Below, in pieces: positions 42,361-51,663 of a stretch of DNA of 64,000 nucleotides. The stretch is taken from positions 186,001 through 250,000 of the forward strand of contig JAHBVX010000002.1 in assembly GCA_019637295.1 (NCBI GenBank). The letters are read 5' to 3'. Made by a program: the position numbers and the translations under genes. Source of the stretch: Polyangiaceae bacterium (GTDB lineage Bacteria > Myxococcota_A > Polyangia > Polyangiales > Polyangiaceae). The stretch's first letter is position 1; each line of letters opens with the position of its first letter. The notes under the pieces are model-generated. The model had not been told where the DNA came from, ran no database searches, and was given only the letters and a program-made list of their open reading frames with translations.

Positions 42361-45332
42361 TGGCGGTGCACACCCCCGACGGCTCACAGTACGGCGTCCT
42401 GGAGCGGGTGGCGACGGGCGCGCCCCTGTCGGACACGCTGCTCTCCATCGCCAAGCTGGTGGAGGCGCAAGGGCCCGAGCTCGTGTGCTCCATCCTGCTG
42501 TTCGACACGGAGCGTCGAACGCTGCGTCACGGCGCCGCCCCGAGTCTGCCGCCGGACGCCATCGAGCGCATCGACGGCGTGGTGGTTGGTCTCGGCGTCG
42601 GCTCCTGTGGGACCGCCGCCCAGCTCGGCGACGAGGTGATCGTGGAGGACATCGCGACACACCCCTACTGGGAGTTGTACCGCGACATCGTGCTACCTCA
42701 CGGCCTCCGCGCCTGCTGGTCCACGCCGATCTTCTCGGCGGAGCGAGAGTTGCTCGGGACCTTCGCCTTGTACCTTCGCGAGTCGCGGGGGCCGACGCCG
42801 GTCGAGCGGGAGCTGGTGGCCAGCGCGACCCACCTGGCTGCCATCGCCATCCTGCGCGAGCGCTCCGAGCGTCTGCTGCGTCAGAGCGAAGCGCGGGCCC
42901 GGCAGCTCGCGCGTCTGTACTCGGTCTCCAGCCGAGTGAACGAAGCCATCGCGCGCCTGCGGGAGCCGGCGGACCTCTACGACGTAGCGTGCCGAATCCC
43001 CGTCGAGCAAGGGCTGGCCGAGCTGGCGTGGGTCGGGCTGTACGACGAGGCGAGGGACGAGGTCGTCCCGGTGGCGCGCTTCGGACGGGATGACGGCTAT
43101 GTGGACGCCATCCGCCTGCGGTTGCGAGACGCCGCCATTGGGCAGGGGCCTGCAGCGACCGCCTTGCGAACGGGCGGGCCGGCGGTCACGAACGACGTGG
43201 CGACCGACCCGGACTTCCACTATCGCGAAGAGGCGCTGGCCCGCGGCCTCCGATCCTGCGCGGTCTTTCCGCTGCACGAAGGTGACCAGCCCGTGGGGGT
43301 GCTGGCGCTGTACGGCGCCGAGGCGGGACTGTTCCGTGAGGAAGAGGTGAGGGTGCTGGCGGCGCTGGCCGACGACATCTCCTTCGCGCTCGGTTCCGCC
43401 GCCAGCGAACGGGAGCGCCAGCGGCTGGTGAGCGCGCTCGGCGAGCGGGTCAAGGAGCTGACCCTGCTGCACCGCGCCGCGCGGGTGCTGCAGCCGGAGC
43501 GTCCGGTGGACGCGGCGTTGCTCGCCGACCTGGTCGAGCTCGTCCCGGCGGCCTGGCAGTTCCCCGACCTCTGTGCGGCGCGGATCCAGTGGGGGAGTCT
43601 CGAGGCGAAGACCGGCGCGTTTCGTGAGACGCCGTGGCAGCTCTCAGCGCGCTTTGGCCAGCTCGGCGCGATCGACGTGGTCTACCTCGAGCAACCGCCG
43701 GTCGCCGAGCCGGAGCCGTTCCTGAGCGAGGAGCGCGAGCTGGTGCGCTCTCTGGGCGATCTCTTGGCCTCACACTTCCGGCGCGCGGCTGCCGAGCACG
43801 CCCTGCGTCAGAACGAGGAGCTGCTCCGCATCGCCGGGCAAGCCGCGCGCCTCGGCGCGTGGAGCCTCGCGCTGCCGGGAGGCGCAATCACCTGGTCCGA
43901 AGAGGTGTGCGCGATTCACGACCTGCCGCCCGGCACGTCCCCCACGCTGGAGGAGCTGGTGCAGTTCTGTGTGCCCGAGTGGCGCAGCGCTCTACTCCAA
44001 GCCGTGCAGGACGCCGTGGCTGGTGGCGGCGGTTTCGATCGTGAGCTCGAGATCGAGACCGCCCAGGGTCGACGGGTGTGGGTGCGGGTCATGGGTAACC
44101 CCGAGTACGACGCGAGCGGCAGGTGCGTCCGACTGCAGGGGGCCATCCAAGACGTGAGCGAAAGGCGGCAGCTCGAGGCGGAGCTCCGGCAGGCGCAGAA
44201 GATGGAAGCCATTGGCCAGCTCGCCGGAGGCATCGCTCACGACTTCAACAACTTGCTCTCCGTGATCTTGAGCTACGCAGTGCTGGTGCGGGATGGACTG
44301 GCCGCGTCGGATCCGGCGCGGGAGGACCTGGACGAGATCGCCCGGGCGTCGACTCGCGCCGCCGAGCTCACGCAGCAGCTGTTGGCGTTCAGCCGCAAGC
44401 AAGTGCTCGAGCCGCAGGAGCTGGACCTGGGCCGCGTGCTCGTGCACCTGCAGAAGATGGTGGTGCGGTTGATCGGCCCGAACGTGCGCCTGTCGCTGAG
44501 GCCGTCCCCGGCCCTGGGGCTGATCTGGGCGGACCCGGGGCAGATCGAGCAGGTGATCCTGAACCTGGTGGTCAACGCCCGTGACGCCATGAACGGCGCC
44601 GGCAGCATCACCCTCGAGACCCAGAACATGCGCGTAGAGGCGGGGCAGACGCGCGAGGTGGAGCCCGGCGACTACGTCTTGCTCAGCGTCACCGACACCG
44701 GCGCGGGCATGGATGAGCACACCCGCGCACGCATCTTCGAGCCCTTCTTCACGACGAAGGAGCTGGGCAAGGGCACCGGGCTCGGCCTCTCCACCGTGTG
44801 GGGCATCGTCACCCAAAGTGGCGGTCACATCGTCGTCGAGAGCGAGGTCGGGCAGGGCACGACGTTTCGCATCTACCTGCGCCGCGTCGACCGGTCCGCG
44901 CGTGAGGAGCTGGTACGGCGCGAGTCGCGGCTGCCGCGTCCGGCGACCCTGCGAGGTACCGAGACCATCTTGCTGGTCGAGGATCAAGACCAGGTCCGCG
45001 TGCTCGCGCGCGAGATCCTCGAGCGCGCTGGCTACCGGGTGCTCGACGCGCAGAACGGCGGGGAGGCGTTCCTGATCGCGGAGCAGCACGACGGCTGTAT
45101 TCACTTGCTCCTCACCGACGTCGTCATGCCGCGCATGAGCGGACCGGAGCTCGCGCTCCGGATCACGGCGATGCGCCCCGACTTGCGAGTGCTCTACATG
45201 TCGGGCTACGCCGAGGACGAGTCGATTCAGCGCGAGGGGGTCGGGGCCGACAACGCGTTCCTGGCCAAACCCTTCACTCCCGAGAAGCTGCTGGGCGCGG
45301 TGCGCGGCGCGCTCGGCGCGGCAGGGCGCTGA
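42357..45332 (+). CDS. GAF-PAS hybrid sensor histidine kinase
   Basis: The 991-residue cytoplasmic protein starts MMAVHTPDG. GAF domains lie at about 15-165 and 185-350, and a third GAF-like region at 365-475. A PAS domain (about 485-605) leads to HisKA with His628 in GIAHDFNNLLSVI, a HATPase domain with Asn740, DTGAGMDE and GTGLGLSTVWG, and a C-terminal receiver with Asp921 (LLTDVVMP), Thr/Ser949 and Lys971. No membrane segment is present, so it senses soluble ligands. Coupling to the PNGase F-like gene by ATGA is unusual and suggests joint expression. Confidence 0.9.
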   Translation: MMAVHTPDGSQYGVLERVATGAPLSDTLLSIAKLVEAQGPELVCSILLFDTERRTLRHGAAPSLPPDAIERIDGVVVGLGVGSCGTAAQLGDEVIVEDIATHPYWELYRDIVLPHGLRACWSTPIFSAERELLGTFALYLRESRGPTPVERELVASATHLAAIAILRERSERLLRQSEARARQLARLYSVSSRVNEAIARLREPADLYDVACRIPVEQGLAELAWVGLYDEARDEVVPVARFGRDDGYVDAIRLRLRDAAIGQGPAATALRTGGPAVTNDVATDPDFHYREEALARGLRSCAVFPLHEGDQPVGVLALYGAEAGLFREEEVRVLAALADDISFALGSAASERERQRLVSALGERVKELTLLHRAARVLQPERPVDAALLADLVELVPAAWQFPDLCAARIQWGSLEAKTGAFRETPWQLSARFGQLGAIDVVYLEQPPVAEPEPFLSEERELVRSLGDLLASHFRRAAAEHALRQNEELLRIAGQAARLGAWSLALPGGAITWSEEVCAIHDLPPGTSPTLEELVQFCVPEWRSALLQAVQDAVAGGGGFDRELEIETAQGRRVWVRVMGNPEYDASGRCVRLQGAIQDVSERRQLEAELRQAQKMEAIGQLAGGIAHDFNNLLSVILSYAVLVRDGLAASDPAREDLDEIARASTRAAELTQQLLAFSRKQVLEPQELDLGRVLVHLQKMVVRLIGPNVRLSLRPSPALGLIWADPGQIEQVILNLVVNARDAMNGAGSITLETQNMRVEAGQTREVEPGDYVLLSVTDTGAGMDEHTRARIFEPFFTTKELGKGTGLGLSTVWGIVTQSGGHIVVESEVGQGTTFRIYLRRVDRSAREELVRRESRLPRPATLRGTETILLVEDQDQVRVLAREILERAGYRVLDAQNGGEAFLIAEQHDGCIHLLLTDVVMPRMSGPELALRITAMRPDLRVLYMSGYAEDESIQREGVGADNAFLAKPFTPEKLLGAVRGALGAAGR

Positions 45333-45336
45333 CGCG

Positions 45337-46815
45337 TCACTTGCGGATCAAGTCGCCGAAGTCTCCGTCCGAGGTGGCAGCCGAGGACGGCTTGGCCTTC
45401 GGCGGCGTGCGCGTGGGCCTCTGCGCCGCTGGCTCGGGCTTGGTCGAGGAGTCTTTCGCGATCGCGGCGTGGGCGTCGACCCCACCGTCTGGCGGCGCTG
45501 CGCTGGGAGGCGACGGCGTCGTGCTCGCGGAGGGCGTCGTCGCCACCTCGGTCGCGGGTGGCTCGGGCTGCGTCACGCTCGGCGCGGCCGCTGCGCGGGC
45601 GGGTCCGTCGCCGAGCGCCTGCCATGCGCCGAGACCTGCTGCGCTCAGCCCCAGGGCGGCACCAACCAACCAGGCCAGCGGAGCCCAGCGACGCGAAGGG
45701 CGCGCGTCGGACACGGAAGCGTGGGTCAGCTCCGAGCGCTCCTGCGCGTCGTCGTCTCCGCGGCGCTCCACCGTCGGGAGGCTGACTCGCTCCGATGTGG
45801 AGGCGGCCTCGACCGCGTCGCGCACGCCCTCGAGCTCGGCCGAGGAGGAGACGCTCTCCATCTCCGCGACGCGCCTGGCGCGCTGGTCGAGGGTGTCGTG
45901 GGCGATGCGCCCCATCCACTCGCTGACGTCGGCCGTGGGGGCGGGCGCGAGCGCGCCCTCGAGGGCGCGAGCAAACTCGCGCGCGGTCTCGAAGCGGTCC
46001 GAAGCAGCCGGCGCCAGGCCGCGCATCACGATGGCGTCCACCGCCGCGGGCAACCCCGGCGCGTACTGGCTTGGTGGCGGGACTTTCCCGGTGAGGATCT
46101 TGGTCACGATCGCGCCGGCGTCCGCGCTCGCGTACAGCCGCAGGCCGGTGAAGGACTCCCAGGCCACGATGGCGGCCGCGTAGATGTCCGTCCGCCGATC
46201 CACCGTCTCCTCGCGCAGCTGCTCGGGCGACATGTAGGCCAGCTTCCCCTTGAGCTGCCCCTCCTGGGTGGACTGTAGCCGGTTGGTGGCCTTGGCCACC
46301 CCGAAGTCGGTGACCCGCGCCACGCCGTCTGCACCCACCAGGATGTTCTGGGGGGAGACATCTCGGTGGACGATGAGCAGCGGCTCGTCTCGCTCGGAGC
46401 GGGCCTCGTGGGCGGCGTGCAGGCCGTACAGGGTGTGGGCCAGGATGGTGACCACGATGTTTGCCGGTAGCGGTTTGCCAGCGCTGGTCTTGAGCAGCTT
46501 GGCGAGGGACTCGCCCTCGACGTAGTCCATGACCAGGAACAGCTCACCGTCCAGGGTCACCACGTCGAGCACCGGCACGACATTGGGGTGACGGACGCGC
46601 GCCGCGAGCCGCGCCTCGTCCAGGAACATGGAGACGAACTCGGGATCCTTGGCGTAGGTCGCGTGCAAGCGCTTGATGGCGACGGTGCGGGAGAAGCCAA
46701 CCGGGCCGAGCAGACGGCCCAGGTGGACGGTGGCCATGCCGCCCGCGGCGATCTCCGAGAACAAGGCGTAGCGCCCGACGACGCGGACGGACTCATCCCG
46801 GGCAGAGGAACTCAA
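45337..46815 (-). CDS. Membrane-anchored Ser/Thr protein kinase (PknB-type)
   Basis: An N-terminal kinase domain (about 14-285) has every signature: AAGGMATVHLG loop, VAIKRL, HRDVSPQNIL catalytic loop, DFGVAK and YMSPEQ. A Ser/Glu-rich linker leads to one membrane span near 390-410 and a Pro/Ala/Thr-rich outer segment without known sensor domain. Its stop is 4 bases from the hybrid kinase stop (convergent). Upstream on the same strand are the Cys-rich lipoprotein and TPR/PEGA-type genes, forming an operon. Confidence 0.9.
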   Translation of the reverse strand: MSSSARDESVRVVGRYALFSEIAAGGMATVHLGRLLGPVGFSRTVAIKRLHATYAKDPEFVSMFLDEARLAARVRHPNVVPVLDVVTLDGELFLVMDYVEGESLAKLLKTSAGKPLPANIVVTILAHTLYGLHAAHEARSERDEPLLIVHRDVSPQNILVGADGVARVTDFGVAKATNRLQSTQEGQLKGKLAYMSPEQLREETVDRRTDIYAAAIVAWESFTGLRLYASADAGAIVTKILTGKVPPPSQYAPGLPAAVDAIVMRGLAPAASDRFETAREFARALEGALAPAPTADVSEWMGRIAHDTLDQRARRVAEMESVSSSAELEGVRDAVEAASTSERVSLPTVERRGDDDAQERSELTHASVSDARPSRRWAPLAWLVGAALGLSAAGLGAWQALGDGPARAAAAPSVTQPEPPATEVATTPSASTTPSPPSAAPPDGGVDAHAAIAKDSSTKPEPAAQRPTRTPPKAKPSSAATSDGDFGDLIRK

Positions 46816-46857
46816 AGCCCAGCCATCCTAGCAGATCCCGAGGCGGACCCGCCCCCG

Positions 46858-48066
46858 TCAGTCCGACGGCGGGAGCGCCGTGTTGCAGTACCCAGTGGTG
46901 CTGCACTGACCGGAGCTGCACTGGCACTCGATGAGCTGGCCGTTGCCGCAGTCGAGCTTCCCGCACCGGCCCGGGAAGGTACCCGCGCACGTGCAGCCGC
47001 AGCGCCCATCGATGCCGCCGCCCCCGCAGGTGGACGGCTTGGGGCAGGCGCCGCAGTTGAGGGTCGTACCACAACCATCGGACACCAGGCCGCAAGTACG
47101 GTTCTGCTGCTCGCAGCTCTTGGGCACGCAGGCGACGGCGGTGCACTTCCCGTCGTTGCACTGCTGGCCACCTGGACACGTGCCGCACTGGATGGTCTGA
47201 CCGCAGCCGTTGGGGAAGCTGCCGCAGCTCGCGCCGATCAGATCGCAGGTCTTCGGCGTGCAGCCACAGGCGTTGGGCGTCCCCGCCCCGCCGCAACTGT
47301 TCGGCGCGGTGCAGGTCCCGCAGTCGAGCGTGCCGCCGCAGCCGTCCGGCGCCGAGCCGCACGCGACGCCGAGCTGAGCGCACGTCTTGGCGGCGCAGCC
47401 GCAGCGGTTCGCCTCGCCGCCGCCGCCGCAGCTCTTCGGCGCGGTGCACGAGCCGCACTGCAAGACGTTGCCGCAGCCATCCGAGATGGTCCCACAATCG
47501 GCCTGCTCGCCGGCACAGGTCTTCGCGGTGCAGCTGCCGGCTCCACACTGGTTGGGTCCGAGCGCACCACACGTCTGGTTGCTCGCGCACTGACCGCACG
47601 TGAGGACGTTGCCGCAGCCGTCCGGGACGCTGCCGCAGTTGGCGCCCTGCGCCTGGCAGCTCTGAGGCGTACACTTGCACTGCCCCGTCGCCGAGCAGTC
47701 GTCGCCGCCGGCGCAGCCGCCGCAGTCGTTCTGGCCGCCGCAGCCGTCGTCGTGCGTGCCGCACTCCACCCCGAGGGCCGCGCACAGCTTGGGTTCACAG
47801 CGGCAGACGAAGCCGGCGCCAGTGTTGTCGCAGCGCTGGCCGGGCTCACACTCGCCGCAGCTGAGCACACCGCCGCAGCCGTCGGGCTGCACGCCGCAGG
47901 TGGCGCCGAGTAGCTCGCAGCTCACCGGGGTGCAGCCTGCGTTGCCTCCCACGCCGCCGTCTAGCGTAGACACGTACTCGAGCTCGTCCCAGTCTCGAGA
48001 GCAAGCGAACAGCAAGAGCAATGGAACGTACAGCAGCGTGGCGAGGGTGCGACGCCAGGTGATCAA
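46858..48066 (-). CDS. Lipoprotein of tandem Cys-rich modules
   Basis: The start is the TTG at 48066, overlapping the upstream stop (TTGA) and preceded by GGAGG six bases away; no ATG or GTG fits the signal peptide (TLATLLYVPLLLLFACS, lipobox LFAC). The mature 380 residues are about seven units of 40-48 residues of the form C-x-P-x-SC ... CG-x3-DGCGG-x-L-x-CG-x-C, as in many surface proteins of this phylum. No enzyme domain is visible. The modules may form a rigid, disulfide-rich stalk. Confidence 0.75.
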   Translation of the reverse strand: MITWRRTLATLLYVPLLLLFACSRDWDELEYVSTLDGGVGGNAGCTPVSCELLGATCGVQPDGCGGVLSCGECEPGQRCDNTGAGFVCRCEPKLCAALGVECGTHDDGCGGQNDCGGCAGGDDCSATGQCKCTPQSCQAQGANCGSVPDGCGNVLTCGQCASNQTCGALGPNQCGAGSCTAKTCAGEQADCGTISDGCGNVLQCGSCTAPKSCGGGGEANRCGCAAKTCAQLGVACGSAPDGCGGTLDCGTCTAPNSCGGAGTPNACGCTPKTCDLIGASCGSFPNGCGQTIQCGTCPGGQQCNDGKCTAVACVPKSCEQQNRTCGLVSDGCGTTLNCGACPKPSTCGGGGIDGRCGCTCAGTFPGRCGKLDCGNGQLIECQCSSGQCSTTGYCNTALPPSD

Positions 48067-49043
48067 AACGAACCTCCGAGGCTCACGCGGTGAGGGTCGA
48101 CGGTGAGAGTGACGCGCGCGGACTGCCGTGCGCGCTCCCGCGGCCCGAGCAGCACCAGTGACACGCCGGTCGCCAGCGCCACGCTGCCCAGGATGATGCC
48201 AAACTGTCCGATGCGCTCGTCGCGTTTGCCCTCGTCGGCGAGGGCGCGCGCGCGCTCGGGGCAGCGGTTGCCATCGCACTGTGCCTTGACGTCGTCGAAG
48301 GTGCTCCCGCTCCTGACGTAGAAGTACGCGCCGGCAGCCCCGAGCAGGACACCCGCTCCTGCCGTGATCCAACCGACGGTCGCCAGAGAGCCGGCGCGCT
48401 GCTCGCTGGGTCCCTTGCCGGGGCCTTCGGCGACCGCGGCGGGCCGACTCGCAGCTCCGGCGCTCGCCGGGTCCGCGGCCGGCTCCGACCACGAGACGCT
48501 CACGCGCGCGACCTGTCCCTCGACGAGGGTAGCCGTTGCGGCAACGGTCGCGCCGTTCGGCGCGGTTCCCTCCAGGCGTTGCTCCCCGGGATCGAGGGGC
48601 AGCGGCGTGCCGAGCGCGGCGACCGCGAGCGGCGCGCCGTTCAGGCGCAGCTCCGCGCCGGGTGGCGTCTGGCCCGTCACCTCCACGATCAGCCTCGGCA
48701 GCCGGGGCTCGAGGGCATCGAGCCGTGCGCGCGCCACCTTGACCCGCGCGTCGTCCCCCGCCCGCGCGCTGACCTCGACCAGCTCCCGGTAGCGTGCGTA
48801 CGCGCTGGCCACCCGCCCGAGCTTCTCCTCGGCCATGGCCAGGCCCTGCAGCGCTCCCCGCGCGGGCTCGAGCGCGTAGCTGGCCTTGAACTTGTCGGCT
48901 GCCGCCGCGAAGTCGCCGTCCTTGGCGAGCTGGACGGCCTCTTGGAACAACGCGTCTGCAGCGGCAGACTGCGCCTGCGCAGTGGACGCGAGCGCGACGA
49001 CCAAGGCGCTTGCAGTGACGAGTCGAGTCAGGCGACGCACCAT
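48063..49043 (-). CDS. Exported TPR/PEGA-type protein
   Basis: ATG at 49043 gives MVRRLTRLVTASALVVALAS with a cleavage site after AQA. Residues 28-110 form TPR-like helices (ADALFQEAVQLAKDGDFAAA). A PEGA-like beta domain follows (LIVEVTGQTPPGAELRLNG). A hydrophobic pair near 225-250 and 280-300 may span the inner membrane. Such proteins usually accompany membrane Ser/Thr kinases in Myxococcota, and the order here (this gene, Cys-rich lipoprotein, kinase) fits that. Confidence 0.7.
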   Translation of the reverse strand: MVRRLTRLVTASALVVALASTAQAQSAAADALFQEAVQLAKDGDFAAAADKFKASYALEPARGALQGLAMAEEKLGRVASAYARYRELVEVSARAGDDARVKVARARLDALEPRLPRLIVEVTGQTPPGAELRLNGAPLAVAALGTPLPLDPGEQRLEGTAPNGATVAATATLVEGQVARVSVSWSEPAADPASAGAASRPAAVAEGPGKGPSEQRAGSLATVGWITAGAGVLLGAAGAYFYVRSGSTFDDVKAQCDGNRCPERARALADEGKRDERIGQFGIILGSVALATGVSLVLLGPRERARQSARVTLTVDPHRVSLGGSF

Positions 49044-49149
49044 GGTCAAGCGTGAAGACTAGCCCAGAGACCCGCCGGGCGGAACCCGCGCGCGCGGGTA
49101 GGTTCTGGACGCACACTGGCGCCCCACCGCAGCGCCAGCCAAGGCTCGA

Positions 49150-50322
49150 TCAGGGCTGAACACCGAGGTAGCTCGCGAGCGCCTGCGTGGCGATCTCCTC
49201 CGTGGTGGACTCGTCCCAGTCGGCGTTGATGCACACGGCGACGGCGAAGCGCGCGCTCGGCACGACGTAGAGCGACGTGAGGAAGCCGCCCATGGAGCCG
49301 CTGTGGGACGCGATCACGCCGGCGGGCGAGGGCTCGAGGAACAGGCCGAGGCCCATGAAGCCACCGAGCCTGCCGCTGAGCATGTCCGCCGTCGTCGCGT
49401 CCTCGAGCACGCCGCTCATCGGGAACAAGACGCGGGCGAACTTCGCGAGATCGACCACGCTGGCGTACAGACCGCCGAAGGGCTCGAAGAAGGGCGTGCT
49501 GTACAGGGGGTAGGTCTGGACTGCGCCATCGACCACCATGTGGGGCGCCGCGTGATCGCGCGCCTGGGCCTCGAGGTGCGAGAACGTGGCGGTCGTCATG
49601 CCGGCGGGGGACAGCACGCGATCGTCGACGACCTGGGCGTAAGGAGCTTGGCCGAGGCGCTCGACCAGCAGACCGAGCACGGCGTAGCCGAAGTTCGAGT
49701 ACGTGAACTGCGACCCTGGCTCGAAGTCGAGCTGCAAGTCTTGGTACTGCAGCAAGTAGCTCGAGATGGCGTTGGGCGACGGATCCGAGAACGGGCTGTA
49801 CGTCTCGTCGGCGTAGTTCGGGTACCCGGACGAGTGCGTGAGCATCTGCTCCGTGGTCATTGCGCTCGCCGGCCAGGGACCGCTGACGACGAGCTCGGGG
49901 ATGAGCGTCGTGGGGTGAGCAGCCAGTGACCAGTGGCCATCCTGAACGAGCGACATGAGCGCCGTCGCAGTGACGGGCTTGGACACGGACGCGACCGAGA
50001 ACACGGTGTCGCGAGTCACCGGCTCGCTCTGCCCTTGCCGGCGCACGCCCACGCCGTCGGCGAACAGCTCGCCGTCGGTCACGACCGCGAGCGCGCCCCC
50101 CGGCGTGCCCGAGCTCGCGAGGCGAGCCGCGAGCGCGTCGCGCAGCGCCGCGAAGCGCGCCGTCGCGGCCTCCTTCGCGCTGGACGTGTCGGCAGGGCTG
50201 GGCTGACGAGGGGCGCCCGGGCTCGGGGCCGGAGGCGAGCCGTCGGGCCCTCCCACCGCCGGGCCGCACGCGACCGCAACGGACAGCAGAGCCACCGAGC
50301 GCAGCGAGCCGATTCGGGTCAT
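49150..50322 (-). CDS. Serine hydrolase of the class C beta-lactamase/esterase family
   Basis: A lipoprotein-type signal (VAVACG) and Pro-rich spacer precede a 330-residue beta-lactamase-like domain. SVSK is the catalytic Ser-x-x-Lys, YSNFGY the Tyr-x-Asn motif, and HSGSMGGF the third motif where class C lactamases have KTG. That combination is typical of esterases or D-aminopeptidases rather than antibiotic-degrading lactamases. It is divergent from the EAL regulator. Confidence 0.82.
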   Translation of the reverse strand: MTRIGSLRSVALLSVAVACGPAVGGPDGSPPAPSPGAPRQPSPADTSSAKEAATARFAALRDALAARLASSGTPGGALAVVTDGELFADGVGVRRQGQSEPVTRDTVFSVASVSKPVTATALMSLVQDGHWSLAAHPTTLIPELVVSGPWPASAMTTEQMLTHSSGYPNYADETYSPFSDPSPNAISSYLLQYQDLQLDFEPGSQFTYSNFGYAVLGLLVERLGQAPYAQVVDDRVLSPAGMTTATFSHLEAQARDHAAPHMVVDGAVQTYPLYSTPFFEPFGGLYASVVDLAKFARVLFPMSGVLEDATTADMLSGRLGGFMGLGLFLEPSPAGVIASHSGSMGGFLTSLYVVPSARFAVAVCINADWDESTTEEIATQALASYLGVQP

Positions 50323-50470
50323 GCCGGTGGCTCAGCAAGTTTGGGGCCAGGTTCATCTCTGGGCACGCGACGCCGAAAATCGCGGCAATCTTCCGGCTTG
50401 GGTCGCGCGGGTCCGGACGCCCCCGGGGTGGGCTCCGGATGGTGTGATACCTTTGGAGAGCCGGGGAGCA

Positions 50471-51628
50471 ATGCTGGACGCGGACACGCTGAACGTACTC
50501 GTGGTTGATGATGACGATCTCGTCCGCGGTGCTTACGCGCGCGTGCTCCAAGGGTCCGGGTTTCACGTCCACCTCGTCGCCAGTGGCCAGGAAGCGCTCG
50601 CGGTGCTCGGCAGCGTCGAGCTCGATGCGGTCCTCAGCGACATCTCCATGCCGGGGATGGACGGTGTGCAGCTCTTGCGGCAGGTCCGCCAGCGCGCGCC
50701 GGATCTGCCCGTGCTGCTCGTCACGGGGCTGCCGAGCCTCGAGACCGCCACCGAGGCCATCGACTACGGCGTGATGAAGTACCTGACCAAGCCCGTGGCG
50801 CCGGACAAGCTGGTCGACGCGGTGGAGCGCGCGTGTCGGCTGTCTCGCTTGGGGCGTGCCAAGCGGGAGGCGCTGCGAGAGCTCGGCACCGTCATCGGCG
50901 AAGGCTCGGATCGCGCTGGACTCGAGGCGAGCTTCGAGCGCGCGCTCGCCTCGCTGTGGATGGCGCTGCAGCCCATCGTGAGCGCGACGGATCATCAAGT
51001 GTTCGGCTACGAGGCGCTGTTGCGCACGGAGGAGCCCACGCTCCCGCACCCGGGCGCCGTGCTCGACGCCGCCAGCAGGCTCGGCCAGCTCCCGCGGCTC
51101 GGTCGCGTCGTGCGAGCGCGAGCCGTGGAGGCCTTCGCGGTGGCGGAGCCGACCTGGCTCTTGTTCTTGAACCTGCACCCACAGGATCTGCTCGACGAGT
51201 CGCTGCTCGATCTCGGCGAACCCATCACGTCGCTCGCAGAGCGGATCGTGTTCGAGCTCACCGAGCGCGTGAGCCTGGATCAGGTCCCCGGCGCCCGCGA
51301 GCGCTTGGCCCGACTCCGGAGTTTTGGTTATCGCATCGCGGTGGACGACCTGGGCGCTGGCTACGCGGGGCTGGCCAGCTTCGTGCAGATGGATCCCGAG
51401 TTCGTCAAGCTCGACCTGTCTCTCGTCCGGGACGTACACCAGAGCGGCATCAAGCGCCGGCTCGTCAGGTCCCTCACTGCGGTGTGTCAGGACATGGGCC
51501 TGGGCGTGATCGCCGAGGGCGTGGAGTCGCCCGAGGAGCGCGACGCGCTCGTGGGCCTGGGCGTCGATCTCCTGCAGGGCTATCACTTTGCCCGGCCCGG
51601 CCGGCCGCTGCCCACTCCGGCGTGGTAG
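50471..51628 (+). CDS. Receiver-EAL cyclic-di-GMP phosphodiesterase
   Basis: ATG at 50471 follows GGGGAG by four bases. Residues 8-125 are a receiver with Asp13-16, phosphoacceptor Asp57 (LSDISMPG) and KYLTKPV. From about 160 an EAL domain has the full metal and catalytic set: YEALLR, FLNLHP, ELTERV, VDDLGAGYAGL, VKLDLSL, EGVE and LLQGYHFARP. It should hydrolyse c-di-GMP under phosphorylation control. No cognate kinase is adjacent. Confidence 0.9.
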   Translation: MLDADTLNVLVVDDDDLVRGAYARVLQGSGFHVHLVASGQEALAVLGSVELDAVLSDISMPGMDGVQLLRQVRQRAPDLPVLLVTGLPSLETATEAIDYGVMKYLTKPVAPDKLVDAVERACRLSRLGRAKREALRELGTVIGEGSDRAGLEASFERALASLWMALQPIVSATDHQVFGYEALLRTEEPTLPHPGAVLDAASRLGQLPRLGRVVRARAVEAFAVAEPTWLLFLNLHPQDLLDESLLDLGEPITSLAERIVFELTERVSLDQVPGARERLARLRSFGYRIAVDDLGAGYAGLASFVQMDPEFVKLDLSLVRDVHQSGIKRRLVRSLTAVCQDMGLGVIAEGVESPEERDALVGLGVDLLQGYHFARPGRPLPTPAW

Positions 51629-51663
51629 CGACGTCGCGCGCGAAGCCGGTCTCAGGGGAGGCG

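Noticed and set aside
49150-50322. Class C beta-lactamase resistance gene
   Set aside because: The third motif is HSG rather than KTG and the protein has a lipoprotein spacer, fitting the esterase/peptidase branch.
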